This document shows positions 29,336-36,510 of a DNA stretch of 37,067 nt, piece by piece; position 1 is the stretch's first letter; the number at the start of each line of letters is the position of its first letter. The stretch covers positions 1 through 37,067 of the forward strand of contig CAZFPB010000012.1 of assembly GCA_964520985.1 (NCBI GenBank). The letters are read 5' to 3'. Source of the DNA: CAYSGL01 sp964520985 (lineage in GTDB: Bacteria; Pseudomonadota; Alphaproteobacteria; Micavibrionales; Micavibrionaceae). Made by a program: the position numbers and the translations under genes. Below the pieces are notes generated by a model. It was not told the origin of the DNA and searched no databases. It saw only the letters and a list, made by a program, of their open reading frames with translations.

Positions 29336-29521
29336 TCAGTCCCCGTAGTAGGGAACGCTTGGCCCCGTTGCAACCTGGTGTGTGCACGAGTTGCAGCAGG
29401 GCTTGTCGTCCGCGATGGTCAGGCATCGGCACGTGTTCGCGGCGAGGTTGCAGCCAGCGCACGTGTTGCCGACACAGGGTTTCCAGTCGGGAGTCTCGGG
29501 CGTACCGTTCTCGCCGATCAT
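29336..29521 (-). CDS. Cysteine-rich small protein, 61 aa
   Basis: Start MIGENGTPET overlaps the upstream stop (ATGA). It has eight cysteines in CVGNTCAGC, NTCRC, DKPCCNSC and one histidine, enough for two zinc sites. Length and composition resemble small zinc-binding phage proteins. No family recognised. Confidence 0.6.
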   Translation of the reverse strand: MIGENGTPETPDWKPCVGNTCAGCNLAANTCRCLTIADDKPCCNSCTHQVATGPSVPYYGD

Positions 29522-29727
29522 TGCGGGTGCCTCTGTTCGCACTTGCGCCGCGCAATGAAGTCAGCGTGCTCGGTACCGCAGTCGGTGCAGGTCTTGCCGA
29601 GTTGCAGACAGAACCCGCAGTCCTTGCGACCAGCACACGGCCCGTCACAATGCGTGCATTTGGTGATGGCACCGTGCGTCACGATGAGCTCAACTCCGCA
29701 GCGGCAGGTCTCGAGGTCAGCATCCAT
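29518..29727 (-). CDS. Cysteine-rich small protein, 69 aa
   Basis: Coupled to the next gene by ATGA. A strong GAGGAGG ribosome binding site lies seven bases before its ATG. Cysteines ETCRCG, KCTHCDGPC, KDCGFC and CTDCG (ten in all) suggest two or three zinc sites, and a basic C-terminus (ARRKCEQRH) suggests nucleic acid contact. The 85 bases upstream (29728-29812) hold no gene. Confidence 0.6.
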   Translation of the reverse strand: MDADLETCRCGVELIVTHGAITKCTHCDGPCAGRKDCGFCLQLGKTCTDCGTEHADFIARRKCEQRHPQ

Positions 29728-29812
29728 GTGCTCCTCCTCGGTGAAGGTTGCCCGTGCTCGCCAGCGCTTGTCCTTGAAGGTTGTGGTCGCTGCGGCCGGG
29801 CTGAATGTGGGG

Positions 29813-30481
29813 TTAGGCGGGAAGGTCTTCCACGAATCGGAGTTGGGGAACGGCTAGGGCTTCAGGCTCATAGAGAGCAAGAATCTCCTTAGCCCAGGCC
29901 ACCTTGTCTGGGATTCGCTGACCCTTTGGTTGTCTGTGTGACCACAGCTCCAGATTCTCGGGGCGATTGTCGTCCCGGACGCCATTGATGTGGTGCACGT
30001 TCTCGTGGGGCAGTAGCGCCCGGCCGAGCATGTCGGCCATCACCTTCACATGCTCAAGGATGTGACCACGGAGACGCGCGTTTGGGTGATCCCAATAGCC
30101 AGTGAGAACAACGTAGCCATCGGCTCGGCCAGTTAGCCGGCGCTTCTTGGCGCCAGCCCTGCGATTGGCGCCAAAGCAAGGCCGACAGAAGCCGGTCTTT
30201 GAGGAGTTCACAAGAGGCTCAGAGCAAGTTGTGCAGGACTTGCCTTGTGAGAATGGGATGGCTTTGCGGCAGTCTCGACAAGGGCTCCAGCCATTCGGAT
30301 ACTCGCCGAGATCCTGCTCTCGGGCGCATCGAGTGCAGACCTTCAGGGTTCCCGTCTTGGGCTTCGGCTTCCGCGGAGCAAGTCCCAATGGATCGCCGTA
30401 CTTCCGCCATCGCGCATAGTGCTTTCCGCACCATGTCCGCGCAATCGCACCCTGGTCGCATTCGGGTACCGAGCAGTTCAC
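29813..30481 (-). CDS. HNH homing-type endonuclease with zinc ribbons
   Basis: A 222-residue protein. GTG start at 30481 in a GTGA overlap with the exonuclease-like gene. N-terminal 100 residues hold CSVPECDQGAIARTWCGKHYARW, CTRCAREQDLGEY, CRDCRKAI and CTTCSEPL. The C-terminal nuclease has GYVVLTGYWDHPNA, RGHILEHVKVMADMLGR and ENVHHINGVRDDNRPENLELW, the HNH_3 pattern with HH and N residues. This is the usual mobile HNH of actinobacterial phages. Confidence 0.85.
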   Translation of the reverse strand: MNCSVPECDQGAIARTWCGKHYARWRKYGDPLGLAPRKPKPKTGTLKVCTRCAREQDLGEYPNGWSPCRDCRKAIPFSQGKSCTTCSEPLVNSSKTGFCRPCFGANRRAGAKKRRLTGRADGYVVLTGYWDHPNARLRGHILEHVKVMADMLGRALLPHENVHHINGVRDDNRPENLELWSHRQPKGQRIPDKVAWAKEILALYEPEALAVPQLRFVEDLPA

Positions 30482-31311
30482 AGCGCACGCACCGAAGGGC
30501 CACGAGACTCGTAGGTCGTGCGAAAGGGTCCAGTGCAGGCGTTGCAGCGGTACTCGGGATAGTTGAAGACGCCTGGCGTGTAGGTGCCCGTGCGAGCGAC
30601 GTCGACACTCCCGCAACGTGGGCAGGTTGGGCGCTCGAGGCCGGTGGACGAGGCTACGTGCGGGTGGCCCTTCACGAAGGGCAGAAGGCGCTCATAGACG
30701 GCGCCGGTGATATCCGTGTCGTTTGAGTTGTACCGCTTGAGCTTCTGTTGCGAGGGCTTGTGCCCATCCATCGCAGCTCGCGCTACGTCGACTTGGTATT
30801 TGTCATTCTTGGCTTCGATCCCGAGCCGCTTACACACGCTGTCGAGGGTCTTCGATTCCCATCCTTGCGACTGTCGAGCAACCCGCAGGAGGTCGATGTC
30901 GCGCCAGGTGGACGGCCGGCCCATGCCGCGTTCGGTCCAACCTGACGTCAAATGGCGGTTGTCGAACCCGATTCCGTTGTACGTGATGGCAATGTCAGCC
31001 TCGTCGTACAGCTTGAAAGCGGCTTCGTACATCGCATCGGCGCCACCGTCTTCCCAGGCGGCGTGAAAGTGTCGCTTGCCGGTCTCGTACCAGCGGGCGG
31101 CGAAGCAGACCGTCGAGGGCCATTCGATGACCGAATCCGGAGGCAATCGGTAGCCGATGGTGTGCTTCCAGGAGTTCATGTCCCAGAAGTCACCAGCGAT
31201 CGTCAGGCCACGGTGCTGGTGAACTGCGCGGCCAGGCAGACGTTCTATGTCGATAATGAGCGTCTTGACTTCGCGGTGCTTGGCGAGCTTGGACAACTCG
31301 GCGATGCTCAT
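30478..31311 (-). CDS. DnaQ-like 3'-5' exonuclease
   Basis: A 277-residue RNase-H-fold nuclease of the DEDDy class. Exo I: LIIDIE (D21, E23). Exo II: ITYNGIGFDNRHL (D117). Exo III: YNSNDTDI with Y194 and D198. A C-terminal zinc ribbon follows (CPRCGS at 230 and CNAC at 256). It probably proofreads or processes DNA in phage replication, though no DNA polymerase is visible in the window. It starts in a four-base overlap with the upstream gene. Confidence 0.85.
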   Translation of the reverse strand: MSIAELSKLAKHREVKTLIIDIERLPGRAVHQHRGLTIAGDFWDMNSWKHTIGYRLPPDSVIEWPSTVCFAARWYETGKRHFHAAWEDGGADAMYEAAFKLYDEADIAITYNGIGFDNRHLTSGWTERGMGRPSTWRDIDLLRVARQSQGWESKTLDSVCKRLGIEAKNDKYQVDVARAAMDGHKPSQQKLKRYNSNDTDITGAVYERLLPFVKGHPHVASSTGLERPTCPRCGSVDVARTGTYTPGVFNYPEYRCNACTGPFRTTYESRGPSVRAL

Positions 31312-31574
31312 CGCAGTTTCGCCTTCGCAGCGCAGTGGCCCTTTGCGTGTCGGGCGTATGTGCTGTGGTGGATCTTGCGAACCCAGTCAGGCGTGTCTTC
31401 GTCGGCGTAGACCAGGTCGGCAATCTCGGTGAAGCGCCGACTGCGGTCTGAGAGCAGTTGTAGCAACCCGGCTGCGTCATCATCGGGGAGTTCGTCTAGC
31501 GCGCGGCAGACCGTGCATGACGGACCCTTGGTGACGTCTGTCGCTGCGGTCTTCGCGATCTGAGAAATAGCCAT
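31308..31574 (-). CDS. Hypothetical protein, 88 aa
   Basis: Contains CTVCRALDELPDDDAAGLLQL, a helix RSRRFTEIADLVYADED and a final HHSTYARHAKGHCAAKAKL, so it may bind a metal through two cysteines and several histidines. The middle looks like a small DNA-binding helical pair. It may be a regulator. It overlaps the exonuclease start by four bases. Confidence 0.6.
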   Translation of the reverse strand: MAISQIAKTAATDVTKGPSCTVCRALDELPDDDAAGLLQLLSDRSRRFTEIADLVYADEDTPDWVRKIHHSTYARHAKGHCAAKAKLR

Positions 31575-31578
31575 TTCT

Positions 31579-31605
31579 GGCCGCCCTTCAACTCGGCAGG
31601 CGGCC
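31579..31605 (-). terminator. Hairpin in the gap before the 88-aa gene
   Basis: GGCCGCC and GGCGGCC pair over 13 bases, with the likely ribosome binding site of the 88-residue gene inside. It may weaken or regulate translation there, or act as an attenuator. No T run. Confidence 0.4.
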
Positions 31606-31624
31606 TATTGCGGCCTGCGGAAAC

Positions 31625-31849
31625 TCAGGTGTCTTCGTCGCCCTCGCTGGGCTCGTCGTACCGGTTGAGCGGCTTCTCCCAGTCGGGTTGCGCACTGGGA
31701 GCGAATCCGATGAACGTGCCGACGACATCGCCGCGCGAATCGGGTTCTGGCTCGTCATCGACGGTGCTCATGCCCAAGTAGAAACTCACGCCAGTCAGGT
31801 CGGCCCGAAAGTCGAGCTCAATCCCGAACCAGCAGGCATCTACGTGCAT
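31625..31849 (-). CDS. Hypothetical acidic protein, 74 aa
   Basis: Start MHVDACWFGI overlaps the end of the zinc gene by ten bases. N-terminal DACWFGIELDFRADLTGVSFYLGM is beta-like and the rest is acidic and disordered (STVDDEPEPDSRGD, DEPSEGDEDT). Unrecognised. Confidence 0.55.
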   Translation of the reverse strand: MHVDACWFGIELDFRADLTGVSFYLGMSTVDDEPEPDSRGDVVGTFIGFAPSAQPDWEKPLNRYDEPSEGDEDT

Positions 31850-31965
31850 GGCGTTTCTTCGCACTGCCCACAGAAGGGGCATTTGCTGTACGTGACGCCG
31901 TACTCGGTGAACTGGTCCCGGCGCCAACCATCGAGGGGGCAGCGGTCATTCTCGTGAAGGGCCAT
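31840..31965 (-). CDS. Small zinc-ribbon protein, 41 aa
   Basis: First gene of the lower operon. It has CPLDGWRRDQFTEYGV and KCPFCGQCEETPC, a plausible four-cysteine ribbon. GGGAGG stands four bases before its ATG, a strong ribosome binding site, and 55 bases upstream lies promoter/operator locus B. Too short for most gene finders, but the signals support it. Confidence 0.65.
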   Translation of the reverse strand: MALHENDRCPLDGWRRDQFTEYGVTYSKCPFCGQCEETPCT

Positions 31966-31987
31966 GACGCCTCCCGGAAATGACAAG

Positions 31988-32018
31988 TGGCCACCCGAGA
32001 CACGGATAGCCACTTAGC
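31988..32018 (-). promoter_or_regulatory. Leader hairpin before the 41-aa gene
   Basis: AAGTGGC and GCCACTT pair over a 17-base loop in the leader between promoter locus B and the strong ribosome binding site. It may act as an attenuator or 5' stabiliser. Confidence 0.35.
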
Positions 32019-32020
32019 AC

Positions 32021-32050
32021 AGGCTAGGTGACAAAGATTCTTGATGTCAA
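32021..32050 (-). promoter_or_regulatory. Candidate promoter of the lower/late operon
   Basis: On the minus strand a perfect -35 TTGACA (32050-32045), 18 bases, then TAGCCT (32026-32021), fitting the actinobacterial TANNNT. It would drive the genes from 31965 down, including the terminase operon. The -35 lies within the CAAGAATCTTG palindrome. Confidence 0.5.
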
Positions 32051-32060
32051 GAATCTTGAC
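32027..32060. repeat. Operator pair B with 20-base repeat shared with 9567-9586
   Basis: The 20-base repeat (32027-32046) holds one imperfect palindrome (AAAGATTCTTG). It is followed by a 15-base near-perfect palindrome GTCAAGAATCTTGAC (32046-32060), 15 bases away centre to centre. The arrangement mirrors locus A, 22 kb away. Confidence 0.65.
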
Positions 32061-32067
32061 GGCGTGT

Positions 32068-32916
32068 CTAGGCCGGTCGTTTGTGGTTCGCAAGGGCGGC
32101 AAGCTCGTCGAGGCGGTACAGCGGATGGTTGGCTTCGTCGGTTCCGTGAGCAAGCACGCGGCCACGCTCGTGCCACTTGACGATGGTGTTCCGCGGCGTG
32201 GGACTTCCGTAGAGGCCAAGCAGGGTCGATGCTTCGGTTGCTGTGAACAGACGCTCGAATGCCTCCGCCCACATTTCGGCATGCCTTTGCTCGACCGGGA
32301 AGTCCCGTCCGCAGCCTTGGCACACGAAGATGGCGGCGTTCACTTTCCCGTAGAGGTCGCGGCCGCAGTCACAGGGACCGCCGTAGACCTTGTCGACAGG
32401 CCCGTCGATGGCACCTCGGCAGCGCCCCACTGCCCGCGTAACGTCCGAAACAACCTCAGACCCAAGGTCTACCAGCCCGAGCCCGTCAACGCGCCACAGA
32501 AGCCAGCGAGAGAGGGCCTGGGTGCTGACCTGGTCGCCGTCGTCAGGCTCCGGAAGACCATCCATTGGTGATTGGTGACGAACGCCATCCTCTTCGCAGA
32601 ACCGAGCCCAGGTTGTGAGCACATGCCGCAGATTCCGAGCTGCATCTGATGCCCGGTCGTTATAGGGCAGTCGAGTTGCGGCGTCGGCCTTTTTGTCTCC
32701 ATCGTCATCGACGTCGCGCTTGGCGTAGTTCTGGTCACTCTTCGACTCGCCCATAGCGGTGTAGTCCACGCCTCGAATCTTCGTCATCGACACTTCGAGT
32801 TGGTCGAGAAGCCAAGGGACTTCACCTAGCGCGCGGGCCAGCTTAGAAAGGCAGTCGTCGCACGTGTAGGCGTCGTTCCGGGTTGGTTTGCCGCAGTTGC
32901 AGGTCTGGTCGTTCAT
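32068..32916 (-). CDS. Zinc-ribbon and HTH regulator-like protein, 282 aa
   Basis: N-terminal CNCGKPTRNDAYTCDDC zinc ribbon, a helical middle (WLLDQLEVSMTKIRG, LRHVLTTWARFCEEDG), a second zinc site in GPCDCGRDLYGKV and CQGCGRDF, and a C-terminal MerR-like helix-turn-helix: FTATEASTLLGLYGSPTPRNTIVKWHERGRV followed by YRLDELAALAN. This layout is known from other actinophage DNA-binding proteins. It directly precedes the promoter locus B and could regulate it. It starts in an ATGA overlap. Confidence 0.75.
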   Translation of the reverse strand: MNDQTCNCGKPTRNDAYTCDDCLSKLARALGEVPWLLDQLEVSMTKIRGVDYTAMGESKSDQNYAKRDVDDDGDKKADAATRLPYNDRASDAARNLRHVLTTWARFCEEDGVRHQSPMDGLPEPDDGDQVSTQALSRWLLWRVDGLGLVDLGSEVVSDVTRAVGRCRGAIDGPVDKVYGGPCDCGRDLYGKVNAAIFVCQGCGRDFPVEQRHAEMWAEAFERLFTATEASTLLGLYGSPTPRNTIVKWHERGRVLAHGTDEANHPLYRLDELAALANHKRPA

Positions 32917-33350
32917 GCCTTCGCCTTCCTAATCTGGTCACGAATCGCTGCTGCGGCCGCGGATGGGTCCGCCGCCGGCAGAGGCTCCGGGTCCACCTCG
33001 AGGTCATGCCAAGCGCGCACCTCGCCCACTGCGTGGATCTTGCAGAACGGCGGAGGGAGCTCACCGACATGCTCAGAGCACTCCTCACTGCGCTTGGGAG
33101 GGAACGAGCCGCGAGGTTGAGGCTCAGGTAGTTTGGCCGGCTTGAACGAGCTGGCGATGACCCCAGGGCTTTTCACCTTCGGGTCGGCCGCGTGGCGAAT
33201 GACGTTCTCGATGGTGTGCGCGAGGCCCTGCTGCTGGACCTTGCGCAGATTCGTCATCACGCCTGGCTCATCCCAGGGCCCGGCGCCGTGAGTCGCCTTT
33301 CGGACCCGCATGGCGAGGAACGCAATGGCTCGCATCTCCTGGTCGTCCAT
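32913..33350 (-). CDS. Replication-region protein, 145 aa
   Basis: Start MDDQEMRAI is chosen because GAGGTGG lies eight bases upstream; the longer frame to 33500 has a tail without family look. The N-terminal part (LAMRVRKATHGAGPWDEPG, LRKVQQQGLAHTIENVIRHAADPKVKSPGVIAS) looks like a family found beside replication-initiator genes in actinophages. The rest is disordered, with ECSEHVGELPPPFCKIH that might bind metal. Possibly a helicase-loading or accessory factor; function unproven. Confidence 0.6.
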   Translation of the reverse strand: MDDQEMRAIAFLAMRVRKATHGAGPWDEPGVMTNLRKVQQQGLAHTIENVIRHAADPKVKSPGVIASSFKPAKLPEPQPRGSFPPKRSEECSEHVGELPPPFCKIHAVGEVRAWHDLEVDPEPLPAADPSAAAAAIRDQIRKAKA

Positions 33351-33387
33351 CACAACCACCTCGCCACAGCCGGAGCGTAGCGACGGC

Positions 33388-33480
33388 CATGCATCGACGT
33401 AGAGCCGCTGGTAACTAAGTGACGATGCATGCGGGCTGACGCCCGTGCTTTTCGGGGGTTGAAAGAGGGTAAAAGGGGAG
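33388..33480. other. Candidate replication origin region
   Basis: A gap in an otherwise tightly coupled operon. It holds a perfect 9-base inverted repeat CATGCATCG (33388-33396) and CGATGCATG (33423-33431), a CGGGC/GCCCG hairpin (33432-33445), and then a purine-rich, less GC tract to about 33480. The gap lies next to the replication-initiator-like gene, where phage origins often are. Confidence 0.4.
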
Positions 33481-33503
33481 TGGCGCTTACGACGCCGCAT
33501 CGG

Positions 33504-34007
33504 TTACGCAATGTCTTGTCCCGTCTCCATGTCGCATGCCATGGCGCATGCGATGTCGAATGCAATGGGGTCGTAATCCTTGAATCCAGACCACCCCTCA
33601 AGGCCCGGGGCCTCGCTCCAAAGCCGTGCAAGTTCGTGCAGGACGGCGTCTCGAATGCCCTGGGAGTGGACCTTTCCGAGCGCCCTGGCGCAGGCGTGGC
33701 CGATGTTGCGTCGGGCGAGGATCTTGTCGTGACGGATGAAGCTGCGAACGAGTAGTTCCTGGGTCTTGCGGTCGACAACCAGGTACCGGGCTCGCTCGAG
33801 GACTCGAACTGACGCCTTAAACTTGGCTTCGGTGAGTCCTTCGCACTGGTCGACGAACCGTCCGGGGACGAAGTCGAGCAGTCCACAGTAGGTGATGTCC
33901 TTGTTTGACAGGAGCATCCAGTAGATGTGTTGTGCGCTCTGGTCCAGCTTTCGCCAGTCCGGCTTGTCCCAGACCTTGGTGTAGGTGCGGGCGTGGTCAC
34001 GAGGCAT
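33504..34007 (-). CDS. Replication initiator-like winged-helix protein, 167 aa
   Basis: Start MPRDHARTYT is chosen to match the family, whose members begin with RxHARIRTxIW. Signature: KVWDKPDWRKLDQSAQHIYWML, YCGLLDFVPGRFVDQCEGL, LERARYLVVDRKTQELLVRSFIRHDKIL, and AVLHELARLWSE. In other actinophages such proteins are predicted replication-initiation or helix-turn-helix DNA-binding proteins. It overlaps the fusion gene by 11 bases. Confidence 0.8.
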   Translation of the reverse strand: MPRDHARTYTKVWDKPDWRKLDQSAQHIYWMLLSNKDITYCGLLDFVPGRFVDQCEGLTEAKFKASVRVLERARYLVVDRKTQELLVRSFIRHDKILARRNIGHACARALGKVHSQGIRDAVLHELARLWSEAPGLEGWSGFKDYDPIAFDIACAMACDMETGQDIA

Positions 34008-34521
34008 CGAGGCGAGCCCCCTTCCGAGAGTTGCAAACACGGCAGAGGACGCGGAGGTTGTCAACCTCGTCAGTGCCCCCCTTTGAGTAAGGAAAGATGT
34101 GGTCGAGGCTCAGCCATTCAGTCGCCTGGCACTCGACACATGCGAAGCCGTCTCGCTCATAGACCGCGGCTCTTAGTGCATTCGGAATGGACGGTCGAGC
34201 GTCGGGGATCCTCCCGCGGCGCCACAGAACGCCTTCGTGGGCGATTCCATAGGAGCCGAGATGGTCGACGTTCTCAATGAAGAAGCCAAGCTCGACTAGC
34301 TGCGCAACGGACTTCTTGAGTCCGCGACTACCTACAGCCAGTCGGGGGATGGCTCGTGGGACATGACTGATCCCCTGCTTGCAGACGTATCCGACTGAGA
34401 AGAAGTAGATCGCGACCGCCTGCCCGTCTAGATGATGAAACCCGACGTCGTGGCTGTCCGGCCCCATCAGATTCGAAAGGACCGAGAACCACTTGGCGGA
34501 TCCAGGCTGACCCTTTGGCAC
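33997..34521 (-). CDS. Winged-helix / HNH fusion protein, 174 aa
   Basis: N-terminal 100 residues (WFSVLSNLMGPDSHDVGFHH, QAVAIYFFSVGYVCKQG, LKKSVAQLVELGFFIENVDH) look like the winged-helix domain of phage replication proteins. The C-terminal 60 form a complete HNH nuclease: ACVECQATEWLSLDHIFPYSKGG and NLRVLCRVCNSRKG. Start GTG 34521 in a TAGTG junction. The nuclease may have landed in the replication gene, or the pair may act together at the origin, which lies about 0.5 kb away. Confidence 0.8.
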   Translation of the reverse strand: MPKGQPGSAKWFSVLSNLMGPDSHDVGFHHLDGQAVAIYFFSVGYVCKQGISHVPRAIPRLAVGSRGLKKSVAQLVELGFFIENVDHLGSYGIAHEGVLWRRGRIPDARPSIPNALRAAVYERDGFACVECQATEWLSLDHIFPYSKGGTDEVDNLRVLCRVCNSRKGARLDAS

Positions 34522-34649
34522 TAGTCCTCCTTCTTATGGCATGGGCAACCGCAGCGAACGATGACGCCGTGTTGACTGAGTTCGTAGGGGCAGGAGTCGT
34601 GGTCGCCGACACTGCCTTCAGGTCCGAAGCACCAACCGAAGCGAGTCAT
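34521..34649 (-). CDS. Small cysteine-rich protein, 42 aa
   Basis: Coupled by ATGA to the preceding gene. It contains CFGPEGSVGDHDSCPYEL and RCGCPCHKK, five cysteines and two histidines, which could hold a zinc ion. No known family. Confidence 0.55.
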   Translation of the reverse strand: MTRFGWCFGPEGSVGDHDSCPYELSQHGVIVRCGCPCHKKED

Positions 34650-34906
34650 GCGACGTCCCTTCTGGCTCGGCGCAGAATCGAGGCGGCGCGTTCGTGGCTG
34701 GCGTGTGCTTGCCGGCATTCGTCGCAGGTTTCGCCGAGGTAGCGGTGTCGCTGGTAGCCCGATTCGGTGCCGCATTGAGGGAGCACCTTGCGGCTGCGGC
34801 GGACGGGCGCATTGTGGGGCATGAGTCGCCCAAGCTCGGCGTCGATGCGGTCGCGGAGCTTGAGGAGTTCGGCGATCCTCTGCTCGGCCGTCTGGATGCC
34901 GCTCAC
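34646..34906 (-). CDS. Hypothetical zinc protein, 86 aa
   Basis: Start GTG 34906 overlaps the preceding stop. N-terminal helix TAEQRIAELLKLRDRIDAEL, then CGTESGYQRHRYLGETCDECRQAHASHER, the pattern CGTxxGYxxHxxxGexxCxxC of small actinobacterial zinc proteins (the same as in many actinophage hypothetical proteins and WhiB-neighbouring proteins). Probably DNA-binding. Confidence 0.65.
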   Translation of the reverse strand: MSGIQTAEQRIAELLKLRDRIDAELGRLMPHNAPVRRSRKVLPQCGTESGYQRHRYLGETCDECRQAHASHERAASILRRARRDVA

Positions 34907-35172
34907 GATGCCTCCTTGGTCCATTGGTTCTGGTTGGCGGATCGGACGTGTGGGTCGCGGGGGTTGCGGGCGAGCAGGACGGTCCAGAGCTCGGGCGTGT
35001 TGTTCTTTGCCCACTTCTCGAGCGCGCCGTAGCTGATGCCGAGTCGTTGTGCTGCTCCGACTGCGTGCTCGCCGGTTGCTGCCATCCAGGCGAGGTCTTC
35101 TGCCCGTTCGCCGTTGCGCGAGGCCCAGTACTCGGCGCAGGTCTTGAGGCCGGGGCGTGGATTCGTGCTCAT
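34903..35172 (-). CDS. Helix-turn-helix protein, 89 aa
   Basis: Start MSTNPRPGLK in ATGA overlap with the methyltransferase. A helix-turn-helix is seen in EDLAWMAATGEHAVGAAQRLGISYGALEKWAKNN, the type used by terminase small subunits and small transposase-like DNA-binding proteins. Possible regulator. It follows the methyltransferase gene directly. Confidence 0.6.
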   Translation of the reverse strand: MSTNPRPGLKTCAEYWASRNGERAEDLAWMAATGEHAVGAAQRLGISYGALEKWAKNNTPELWTVLLARNPRDPHVRSANQNQWTKEAS

Positions 35173-35687
35173 GCGGCACCTCCGAAGTTGAATGGCGCCG
35201 ATTCCAGGGTCTGCGCCATTCCTCCGGTGCCAGGAAAAAGGTCGTCGATCGTGTCCTGCTCGGCGTCGAAGGCGAGTAGGTCCAGGATCCAGCGGTTGAA
35301 CTGGTCGGGCTTGGCCCCTTTCAGTCCGCGGCGTTGGGTAGCGGCGCAGCTGAGCCAGTCGCGGACCATTGGGGACCGCTTGGGGTTCTTGCGGCCGCCG
35401 CGGAAGATGACTGGCTCCCAGGCGAACTGGGTGGTGGTTGGGCGGATTTGGTGCCAGGTCTTCGTCCATGCGCCCACGCGGACATCTACGGGACAGGCTG
35501 GCAGCTGCCATGACAGGTGTGCTGGGTTCAGCGAGAGTGCCCAGCCATCGGGGTACTCGTCGCAAAGGCGGGCGATCAGATCCAAATGGGTCTGCTTTTC
35601 GTCCCATACTGCGGCTTCGGGGTGGTGCTTGCCGTAGTGGCTTGCTCCGCAGCCGAAGTAGGGCGGGTCTGCATATGCGAACTTCAT
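35169..35687 (-). CDS. DNA adenine methyltransferase-like protein
   Basis: A 172-residue enzyme with the catalytic DPPY motif at the very start (residues 7-10, FAYADPPYFGCG) and the AdoMet site DDLFPGTGG (148-156) near the end, so the order of motifs is permuted as in beta-class or short phage methyltransferases. Other family phrases are YPDGWALS, VGAWTKTW and AWEPVIFRGGRK. It would methylate adenine (or cytosine N4) on phage DNA, perhaps to resist restriction. No matching endonuclease is seen. Confidence 0.85.
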   Translation of the reverse strand: MKFAYADPPYFGCGASHYGKHHPEAAVWDEKQTHLDLIARLCDEYPDGWALSLNPAHLSWQLPACPVDVRVGAWTKTWHQIRPTTTQFAWEPVIFRGGRKNPKRSPMVRDWLSCAATQRRGLKGAKPDQFNRWILDLLAFDAEQDTIDDLFPGTGGMAQTLESAPFNFGGAA

Positions 35688-35848
35688 GCCGCACCTCCCA
35701 ACCCAAGAACCCCGAGTAGGTACCCGAGGTCAGCGTCGTCGGCAGCCTGTGCGCGGATGACCCGTGTGGCGGCAGCAATCTCGGCCGGGGTGTTGTCGCG
35801 CAACTGGCCGAGTAGTTCGGGGTTGTCGAGGCGGTAGTCGGTGCTCAT
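35684..35848 (-). CDS. Hypothetical protein, 54 aa
   Basis: Coupled by four-base overlaps on both sides. Acidic helical peptide (LLGQLRDNTPAEIAAATRVIRAQ, DLGYLLGVLGLGG). No motif recognised. Confidence 0.55.
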   Translation of the reverse strand: MSTDYRLDNPELLGQLRDNTPAEIAAATRVIRAQAADDADLGYLLGVLGLGGAA

Positions 35849-36510
35849 GGGGTCGCTCCGGGTAGCGGCAGGTCGCGGATGGTGCCGCACTTGTCGCAGG
35901 ACTCGTAGGGGTCGCCCATCGTGGAGCGGGCCTCAAACTCGTGGTCGCAGGTGTCCGGGCGGGTGAGAGCAGCGCGGAGGCGATCGAGGGTGACCAACTT
36001 TGTGTCATGGGTGCCTGCGTCCAGAATCCCCAACAACTCGGCCACCAGGGCGCGTTCGGTAGCCTCGGCGCGCTCAGCACGAAGGCGTTGCTCGGTCACC
36101 ACGCCGGAGAGCGTCGCCTTGTCCTTCAGCAGGTTCGCGGCGTCGGTCTCGGCTTGACGCAAGCGCCGCCAGAGAGCCTCCGGTGCAGCAGCCTCGCGCT
36201 CGGACGCCACGATGGATTCCAAGATGGCCGAACCAGCGATGCGGGACGCCAACTGCCTAGCCTCCAGGCTGATCTCGGCGTCCAGTAGGCGATGGTGCTC
36301 CGGGACGCTCACGTACTGGATCAACCACGCCAGGTCAGCCACCTGCTCGTCGCTCAGTCGGAACTCGGCGCTCACTGGCGCGGGGGCTGGCGTGGGGTGG
36401 CATGGGCATTCCGAGGAGCAGGTCCCCGTGCAGGCCCATCCGCCACGGTGGTTCTCAATGCAGGCGAAGTTCACCTCGGGGCCAAGGCACGGTTGAGAAT
36501 CGGCGCTCAT
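35845..36510 (-). CDS. Coiled-coil zinc protein, 221 aa
   Basis: N-terminal cysteine cluster CTGTCSSECPCH, then a long helical part (about 50-170) with repeated charged heptads (EALWRRLRQAETDAANLLKD, LRAERAEATERALVAELLGIL), and a C-terminal zinc site HEFEARSTMGDPYESCDKCG. Coiled coil with two metal sites suggests a structural or regulatory adaptor. Unrecognised. Confidence 0.6.
   Translation of the reverse strand: MSADSQPCLGPEVNFACIENHRGGWACTGTCSSECPCHPTPAPAPVSAEFRLSDEQVADLAWLIQYVSVPEHHRLLDAEISLEARQLASRIAGSAILESIVASEREAAAPEALWRRLRQAETDAANLLKDKATLSGVVTEQRLRAERAEATERALVAELLGILDAGTHDTKLVTLDRLRAALTRPDTCDHEFEARSTMGDPYESCDKCGTIRDLPLPGATP

Noticed and set aside
29266..29892. Long plus-strand frame opposite cysteine-rich genes
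   Set aside because: Composition is arginine/serine/alanine-rich without fold, and the minus-strand genes there have ribosome binding sites and overlaps.
33350..34036. Minus-strand frame overlapping the initiator-like gene
   Set aside because: It is an alternative frame of a clear family member, rich in serine, threonine and arginine with no motif.
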